From the NCBI GenBank assembly GCA_023135015.1, contig JAGLTZ010000098.1, positions 1-8,203 of the forward strand: a stretch of 8,203 bases of DNA, in the 5' to 3' direction. The notes beneath the pieces are model-generated. The model saw only the letters and a list, made by a program, of their open reading frames with translations, searched no databases and had not been told where the DNA came from. The translations under genes were made by a program, and so were the position numbers. Below are positions 1 to 4,691 of the stretch, piece after piece. Source of the DNA: Candidatus Latescibacterota bacterium. GTDB taxonomy: Bacteria > Blakebacterota > Blakebacteria > Blakebacterales > Blakebacteraceae. How positions within the stretch are numbered: the stretch's first letter is position 1; the number at the start of each line of letters is the position of its first letter.

Positions 1-1
1 A

Positions 2-106
2 TATATCACCTACACTCGTGACCGATTTGAAGGGCCGGTCTGGCCCTTTGAAACTGAGTCTCACCCCATCCTCTTCCTGAAGATCAGCCATCAGATCGGG
101 AGGTAG
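2..106 (+). CDS. possible C-terminal tail of an upstream gene (partial)
   Basis: One frame is open from the window edge to a TAG at 104-106 and would encode about 34 residues, ending in a segment that reads ILFLKISHQIGR. About two thirds of its codons end in G or C, as in the genes that follow, and its stop would overlap the ribosome-binding site of the ClC gene, as is common in operons. I do not recognise the peptide. A second frame stops at 78-80 and the third at 19-21, so the real end of the upstream gene cannot be decided from this window. The inverted repeat at 26-52 would lie inside this frame, which argues mildly against it. Confidence 0.3.
   Translation, partial: YITYTRDRFEGPVWPFETESHPILFLKISHQIGR
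26..52. other. inverted repeat, possible hairpin or weak terminator
   Basis: Positions 26-36 can pair with 42-52 around a five-base loop (37-41). This gives 11 pairs as RNA, including two G-U wobbles, with a G/C-rich core of GGGCC against GGCCC. No T-run follows the stem. The only T's (47-49) are part of its 3' arm, so it is a poor intrinsic terminator. It could mark the end of a gene stopping at 19-21, or it could be a chance palindrome inside coding sequence. Confidence 0.35.
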
Positions 107-116
107 AGCCGAAACG

Positions 117-2186
117 ATGGGTTTAATGCAGCCGAAAATAACGACAATAAGGCATATCATTCTGTCGCGGTTCCGTCAGCTGAGACAGAGCGAGCAGACG
201 CTGCTGATATCGCTGTCGGTCATCGTCGGTGTCCTGACGGGCTTTACCTCCGTCGGATTCCGGAAACTGGTCGATCTCTTCACAGGATGGATATGGAGAG
301 GGGGGGAAAGCCCGCTGGCGGCGGTGGGTACAGTCTCCCCCTGGCTTATACTGCTGGCACCCGCTGCAGGCGGTCTGCTGGTGGGACTGATAATCCGTTA
401 TGCAGCCTCCGAAGTGAAGGGACATGGTGTCCCGGAGGTCATGGAGGCCGTCGCGCTGCGCGACGGGCGAATGCGCTCCAGGCTGGTGCCGCTCAAAGCG
501 CTGGCATCGGCGATTACTATCGGCTCCGGAGGAAGCGCCGGCCGTGAAGGACCAATTGTACTCATAGGTTCAGCACTTGGGTCTACAATAGGTATGATCA
601 GCCGGCTGCCGGCGAAGTTCCTGAGGATACTGGTGGCGGCCGGTGCCGCCGGCGGTATCGGCGCAACATTCAACACTCCAGTGGCCGGAGCGATATTCTC
701 GGCCGAAGTGATCCTGGGCGACTTCGGCGTCGCCCACTTCACGCCTGTTGTTATCAGCTCGGTAATGGCCACGGCGGTCAGCCGGTCTTTTTTCGGTGAC
801 AATCCCACGTTCGCCATCACCCCTGGGGGATTCCAGTTCGTCAGTGTCTGGGAATTAATCCCTTATGCCGTGCTCGGTTTGCTTGCAGCCGGAGTGGCCA
901 TCCTATTTATAAAAATGCTGTCCACCTCGACCGACCTGTTCGACGACCGGCTCCCAGTGCCCGACTGGCTCCGCCCCGCCATCGGCGGACTTCTGCTGGG
1001 ACTTCTGGCCCTGGTCATCCCACAGGTGATGGGTGTCGGATACGAAACCGTCGAAGCGATGCTCGGCGAGCTGCACACGTGGCCGTGGAGTTTCATGTTC
1101 CTGATACTTGCGGCCAAGATGCTCGCAACCTCGCTCACACTCGGATCCGGTGGGTCAGGCGGGATCTTTTCCCCATCGCTGCTCATGGGAGCGATGCTCG
1201 GAGGGGCGGTCGGCACGGTCGTTCATGCGGCGTTCCCGGCTTCCAGCGCCACTTCGGGCGCCTACGCCATGGTCGGAATGGGTGCAGTTTTAGCCGCCAC
1301 CACCCATGCGCCGCTCACCGCTGCCCTGATGCTCTTCGAACTGACCGCGAACTACCGGATCATATTACCACTTATGCTGTCCTGTACCATGGCCACCCTT
1401 ATCGCCACCCGCCTGAGCAGTGTCTCGATCTATACCGAGAAGCTGAAGAAACGGGGTGTCATGCTCTCGCGCGGAAGGGAGATAAACATCCTCAGGAACA
1501 TTCCGGTCAGGGATGTACCATTAACCGAAGCCGCCACGGTCTCCAAGGACGCCTCCCTCCCTTCTTTGATGGCGCTGCTGGCTACTTCCACACATTCCCG
1601 ATTCTTCCTGCTGAACGACGACGGATCCCTTGCCGGATCAATTGACCTTGTAGATCTCCGGAAGGTGATACCGGAGCAGGAACACCTGCGGAATCTGCTT
1701 CTAGCAACGGATGTTGCCACTTCGCAGGTTCAGGTGGTTACGCCCGAGTCAACCCTGAACCACGTGATGTGGGAATTCGGTAGAAGCCATGCGGACGAAC
1801 TGCCGGTGGTGGACAGTGAGGAATCGGGACGCCTTCTCGGTGTCGTGCGACAACAGGATGTCATCGCCCGCTACAACCGTGAAATTCTTATGCGGGATAT
1901 GGTTGAAGAGATGAGACGGGGAGTCGAGGATGCGGCAGCCCTGGAAACCGTGCCTCTGGGGGATCGCTACTTGCTGGCGGAGATCACCGTACCCGGCTCA
2001 CTGACAGGCCTTACCCTTAGTGAATCCGAGCTCCGCTCACGCTACGGGGTCGAGGTCATCATGATCCGGCCTCGCGACGGGGATGAAGCTGTTATCCCCG
2101 CGGGAAGCCGCACGCTGGAAGAAGGAGACCTGCTTCTGATCGTAGGAGAGCGTGACGCAGTCAGTAAGCTCAAGAAGCTGCGGTAA
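117..2186 (+). CDS. ClC-family chloride channel/transporter with CBS pair and RCK_C domain
   Basis: Inner-membrane ClC anion channel or H+/Cl- exchanger, 689 aa. Residues about 25-445 form the ClC membrane core. Family motifs seen are GHGVP (102-106), GREGP (142-146, external gating Glu144), FNTPVAG (185-191), GGIFSP (348-353) and Tyr413 in ANYRI, matching the anion-coordinating Tyr445 of E. coli ClC. Two positions differ from that exchanger: the central-site Ser107 aligns with His103, and the internal proton-transfer Glu203 aligns with Val198. Residues about 462-590 look like two CBS domains, and about 612-689 like an RCK_C (TrkA-C) regulatory domain, so gating by a cytosolic ligand is likely (inference). 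The ATG at 117 follows GGGAGGT (98-104) at 12 bases. The ATG at 126 is an alternative start that changes little. The family call is firm; transport mode and ion are not. Confidence 0.96.
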   Translation: MGLMQPKITTIRHIILSRFRQLRQSEQTLLISLSVIVGVLTGFTSVGFRKLVDLFTGWIWRGGESPLAAVGTVSPWLILLAPAAGGLLVGLIIRYAASEVKGHGVPEVMEAVALRDGRMRSRLVPLKALASAITIGSGGSAGREGPIVLIGSALGSTIGMISRLPAKFLRILVAAGAAGGIGATFNTPVAGAIFSAEVILGDFGVAHFTPVVISSVMATAVSRSFFGDNPTFAITPGGFQFVSVWELIPYAVLGLLAAGVAILFIKMLSTSTDLFDDRLPVPDWLRPAIGGLLLGLLALVIPQVMGVGYETVEAMLGELHTWPWSFMFLILAAKMLATSLTLGSGGSGGIFSPSLLMGAMLGGAVGTVVHAAFPASSATSGAYAMVGMGAVLAATTHAPLTAALMLFELTANYRIILPLMLSCTMATLIATRLSSVSIYTEKLKKRGVMLSRGREINILRNIPVRDVPLTEAATVSKDASLPSLMALLATSTHSRFFLLNDDGSLAGSIDLVDLRKVIPEQEHLRNLLLATDVATSQVQVVTPESTLNHVMWEFGRSHADELPVVDSEESGRLLGVVRQQDVIARYNREILMRDMVEEMRRGVEDAAALETVPLGDRYLLAEITVPGSLTGLTLSESELRSRYGVEVIMIRPRDGDEAVIPAGSRTLEEGDLLLIVGERDAVSKLKKLR

Positions 2187-2453
2187 CGGTCATTGCTCAC
2201 CAGCCCTCACTGGGTTCGGGATCAAATTAGTACCCATCCGGAGTCCGTTCTGTGGACCGCGAGTCCGGTTGTTGCCGGCGAGCAACTCCGGCGGATTGAC
2301 ACCGAAATTGCGCAAAAGAGCCGTTTCCGGACAGAAATAAATTAGGGTTGTCATATAGCACATACTTGCTCTAAGTTTGCTCCGAGCACCGGATGCGGAT
2401 TCATTGTCGGTCAGCAGAAAAGAAGTAATACAAGCAGTCGAGGTGATTCATTC
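2187..2453 (+). other. intergenic region, possible structured leader
   Basis: This is the largest gap between genes in the window and shows no convincing reading frame. Its 5' half holds several complementary segments. CCGGAGT (2238-2244) is the exact reverse complement of ACTCCGG (2285-2291). Inside it, GGAC/GTCC form a small hairpin (2254-2266). An alternative hairpin pairs 2271-2275 with 2282-2286 around CGGCGA, extended by CCGG (2265-2268) with CCGG (2288-2291). The 3' half is more A/T-rich and probably carries the promoter of the next gene. No known riboswitch or RNA family was recognised, and no hairpin is followed by a T-run. Confidence 0.3.
2348..2376 (+). promoter_or_regulatory. weak candidate sigma-70 promoter
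   Basis: TTGTCA (2348-2353) resembles a -35 box. CTAAGT lies 17 bases downstream (2371-2376) as a poor -10 match. It sits in the A/T-rich stretch about 80 bases before the lipoprotein gene, where a promoter for the downstream cluster would be expected. The -10 is weak and the housekeeping consensus of this organism is unknown, so this is only a position to test. Confidence 0.2.
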
Positions 2454-2945
2454 ATGCAGTATGGGATAAAGGTTACGTTTGCGACCGTTCTCCTTCTGAG
2501 CGGATTGATTGGATGCAGCAAAGGTCCGGGCAAGGGCATGGTTTTCGAAGGATCGTACGCTGGACACCTGTCGGGCGCACCGGAGGCTGACATCACCTTT
2601 GAAATCAGCGGAAATGATATCACAGGAAGCGGAGATCTCGAACCCATGTACAGCTGGCGTGGTAAAGGTGATCCACCGCACTTCACATTCACCGGGACGC
2701 TCAATGGACGGGATGTATTAATCAGCGCCCCCCTTCTGTTTGAATTCAACAGCGCCCCATACGGTGAAGAAGCACTCTGGATAGATTTCACCACTAACCT
2801 CACCCTGAACGGCAGATTCAATGACTTCGGAGCTATAACCGGCACATTCGGGGGACCCAACCCGATTAACGAAAACACGCCGTTTACAGGTACGTGGAGT
2901 GCGCTGAAAAGCGGTAGAGAATCCAGCCTTACGAGACCTCACTGA
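2454..2945 (+). CDS. small lipoprotein of unknown function
   Basis: 163 aa. A short n-region with one Lys, a hydrophobic stretch (7-19) and the lipobox LIGC (18-21) predict cleavage by signal peptidase II and lipidation at Cys21. Ser follows the Cys, so in a Gram-negative cell the Lol rule would send it to the outer membrane (inference). The mature part, about 142 residues, is rich in Gly, Thr, Asn and aromatics. Short alternating segments such as FTFTGTLNG, LTLNGRFN and FTGTWSA suggest an all-beta, barrel-like fold. I do not recognise the family. GAGGTG (2440-2445) lies 8 bases before the ATG and supports this start. Its codons end in A or T more often than those of the protease gene downstream. 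The next gene starts 20 bases after the stop. Confidence 0.78.
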   Translation: MQYGIKVTFATVLLLSGLIGCSKGPGKGMVFEGSYAGHLSGAPEADITFEISGNDITGSGDLEPMYSWRGKGDPPHFTFTGTLNGRDVLISAPLLFEFNSAPYGEEALWIDFTTNLTLNGRFNDFGAITGTFGGPNPINENTPFTGTWSALKSGRESSLTRPH

Positions 2946-2965
2946 ACCAGCCTGGTCTATCCGGA

Positions 2966-3580
2966 ATGCCACCGCACGGGCGATCTGCAGATTTCCAGGC
3001 GGGTAAGGATCCACACCTCCCGATCTCCCGTCTTATTACCCTACTGCTGGGAGGTGCGTCTGTGGCGGGAGGGATCGGAGCCGTATGGCTGCTGGCGGTG
3101 CGCCCGGCAGCCGGCCTGGAGCCTCCCACATCACCCGGCCTCGCTGTAGCGGAGTTTCTGCTCGTGGGGCTGATCGCCGGCTATCTTGTCTTCCTCCAGC
3201 TCCGGCGCCTTGTTCCCAGGTCCTCCGCCACAGATGACTACCTGAGCCGGGCGTGTACGTCCACCGAAATACTCGCCCAGAGAGAGAGTTTAACCGAAGA
3301 GGACCGCCTGAATACTATCGGGGCCGTCGTGGACAGGCTCCATCACAAGCTGAACAATGCACTCATGGTGATCCGGGGCCAGGCGGAAGTCTTCTTACGG
3401 CGTGAGCCTGAAGGCCCGAACAGCCAGGGTTTGAGCCGCATCATCGAGCAGGTGGATGTCATCAACAATGAGCTGAAGGCTCTGGACGAGCTTAAAAAGA
3501 TCGAGACCGAGCCATACTATGGCGATCACCTTATGCTCTCGATTCCAGAGAAGGAGGAAGAACCCCCGGAAATCTCCTAA
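2966..3580 (+). CDS. two-TM membrane protein with orphan histidine-kinase DHp-like domain
   Basis: 204 aa. Two hydrophobic helices (about 22-46 and 58-80), joined by a loop of only about 12 residues, predict an inner-membrane hairpin with a cytoplasmic C-terminus and no room for a periplasmic sensor. A charged linker (81-115) leads to LNTIGAVVDRLHHKLNNAL (115-133). This closely resembles the H-box of histidine kinases (pattern H-E-I/L-N-N-P-L), with His127 as the candidate phosphoacceptor. Residues about 134-180 fit the second helix of a DHp hairpin. The protein ends in an acidic tail with no HATPase_c domain: no N, G1 or G2 box is present, and the next gene starts 43 bases later. It may be a phosphotransfer or dimerisation partner of another kinase, or a degenerate kinase (inference). 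The start is uncertain because no good ribosome-binding site precedes 2966, but a later start would remove helix 1. Confidence 0.75.
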   Translation: MPPHGRSADFQAGKDPHLPISRLITLLLGGASVAGGIGAVWLLAVRPAAGLEPPTSPGLAVAEFLLVGLIAGYLVFLQLRRLVPRSSATDDYLSRACTSTEILAQRESLTEEDRLNTIGAVVDRLHHKLNNALMVIRGQAEVFLRREPEGPNSQGLSRIIEQVDVINNELKALDELKKIETEPYYGDHLMLSIPEKEEEPPEIS

Positions 3581-3623
3581 GCCCTCTTTGCGTGAGGACT
3601 CTCCGGATCTATCTTTTTGTTCT

Positions 3624-4598
3624 ATGCCTGGGAAGAATCTCCACCATATAGACCGGCGGCGCCGACCGTTCCACCGCCCTGCAGCATATGTCGCCTGTTC
3701 CCTTCTCCTGCTGGCTGGATGCGCTCTGACGCCAGAGGAGCTGGAGGAGAAAGGGGACCGCCTCATGGCCCAGGGTCAGGCATCCCGGGCGATCAGCGCA
3801 TATTTCAAGGCCCAGAAGAAAAATCCCGAAAACCATGAAGTGGGGTGGAAGATCGCACAGATACAGCAGAAGCGCGGGATGATCGACGACGCCATTCTGC
3901 GCTATGAGGCCCTGCTGGAGCAGGATCCAGACATGCACAATGTGCGGCTGGCACTGGCGGAGCTCCAGGTCCAAAAGGGCCTGTGGATCGGCGCCAACCG
4001 CAACGTCACGATCCTGAAAAAAGTACTTCCCCTCGAGGTAAAAGTCATCAAACTGCAGGCCATGATAGCCCGGCACAACAGAGACCCTATCCTTGCTCTT
4101 ACATTATGGAGAGTGGCAGCTCAGCTGGACCCGTCCGACCCGACGGTTCAACACTCCATCGGAACCGTATACCTGGAGAGGGGTGATTACGAGCTCGCGG
4201 CGGCCGCACTCAGAAGAGCGAACAGAGCAGATCCGGAATACACCGAGGCAAACTTCGAACTCGGGTTGGCGCTCATCGAGCTGAACCTCATCGACGAGGC
4301 GGAAAGGGCTTACAGGCACTATATCGACACCCACCAGAGGGACGAGAAGGCATATTACAGGCTCGGGAATACCCTGTATTCAAAAGGGTATGTCAGCCGC
4401 GCTATAACCCAGTATGAACGGGCCATCAGCATCAAGCCTGATTATGCCGAAGCGCTCTTCAACCTCGGCATGGCCTTCGTTCAGACAAAGCAGATGTCAA
4501 GGGCGCGGATGGCCTTCCAGCAGGTTCTCAAATGGACCAACCGGGAGGAGTACAGAGAAAGTGCGAGGAGGATGTTAAGTGAGCTGGGCGGCGGCTGA
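3624..4598 (+). CDS. TPR-repeat lipoprotein
   Basis: 324 aa from the ATG at 3624. An Arg/His-rich n-region (7-18), the hydrophobic stretch AYVACSLLLLAG (21-32) and the lipobox LAGC place the lipidated Cys at 33. Ala follows it, compatible with outer-membrane sorting in a Gram-negative cell. The rest is a run of about seven tetratricopeptide-like repeats, clearest at residues 40-70, 73-103, 140-170, 174-206, 208-240, 242-274 and 276-306. They carry typical G/A/Y/A/P spacing such as ALFNLGMAF and ending KPDYAEA. TPR arrays bind proteins, so an envelope scaffold or assembly role is likely; the partner is unknown. Pilus-assembly lipoproteins of the PilW/PilF kind share this architecture, but nothing here shows that link. 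An in-frame ATG at 3519 would bury the signal peptide and overlap the previous gene by 62 bases, so I reject it. No strong ribosome-binding site precedes 3624. Confidence 0.88.
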   Translation: MPGKNLHHIDRRRRPFHRPAAYVACSLLLLAGCALTPEELEEKGDRLMAQGQASRAISAYFKAQKKNPENHEVGWKIAQIQQKRGMIDDAILRYEALLEQDPDMHNVRLALAELQVQKGLWIGANRNVTILKKVLPLEVKVIKLQAMIARHNRDPILALTLWRVAAQLDPSDPTVQHSIGTVYLERGDYELAAAALRRANRADPEYTEANFELGLALIELNLIDEAERAYRHYIDTHQRDEKAYYRLGNTLYSKGYVSRAITQYERAISIKPDYAEALFNLGMAFVQTKQMSRARMAFQQVLKWTNREEYRESARRMLSELGGG

Positions 4599-4679
4599 TA
4601 TGCCTTGACCCTCATTCTCCACCTTCATACGTTGCCCTCGGCTGCAGAGCCCCCGATGAAGATCGTTTCCCACCCTTCC

Positions 4680-4685
4680 AAGGAA
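4680..4685 (+). promoter_or_regulatory. ribosome-binding site that decides the Lon-like start
   Basis: AAGGAA lies 6 bases before the ATG at 4692. The frame is open further upstream, with a TTG at 4605 and an ATG at 4656. Neither of those has a comparable Shine-Dalgarno match at a suitable distance, and the extra residues do not resemble the usual start of this protease family. Confidence 0.65.
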
Positions 4686-4691
4686 GTTCGA

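Noticed and set aside
1079..1645. 188-codon plus-strand frame inside the ClC gene
   Set aside because: It overlaps firmly supported ClC coding sequence in another frame, is His/Arg/Cys-rich without domains, and is a typical high-G+C shadow.
2198..2214. Small CCAG/CTGG hairpin after the ClC stop as a terminator
   Set aside because: It has a four-base-pair stem with no following T-run, too weak to call.
3551..3557. Perfect AAGGAGG Shine-Dalgarno-like sequence near the end of the DHp gene
   Set aside because: No start codon follows within a usable distance. It encodes the Lys-Glu-Glu of the acidic tail and is probably coincidental.
3519..3623. Upstream ATG extension of the TPR lipoprotein
   Set aside because: It would place 35 mostly polar residues before the signal peptide and overlap the previous gene by 62 bases. 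The lipobox fits a start at 3624.
3581..3623. Frameshifted remains of a kinase ATPase domain after the DHp gene
   Set aside because: The gap is only 43 bases and no N, G1 or G2 box could be found in the other frames downstream, where a TPR protein is clearly encoded.
4605..4691. TTG (4605) and ATG (4656) as starts of the Lon-like protease
   Set aside because: Neither has a good ribosome-binding site. The ATG at 4692 has AAGGAA six bases upstream and gives the N-terminus expected for the family.
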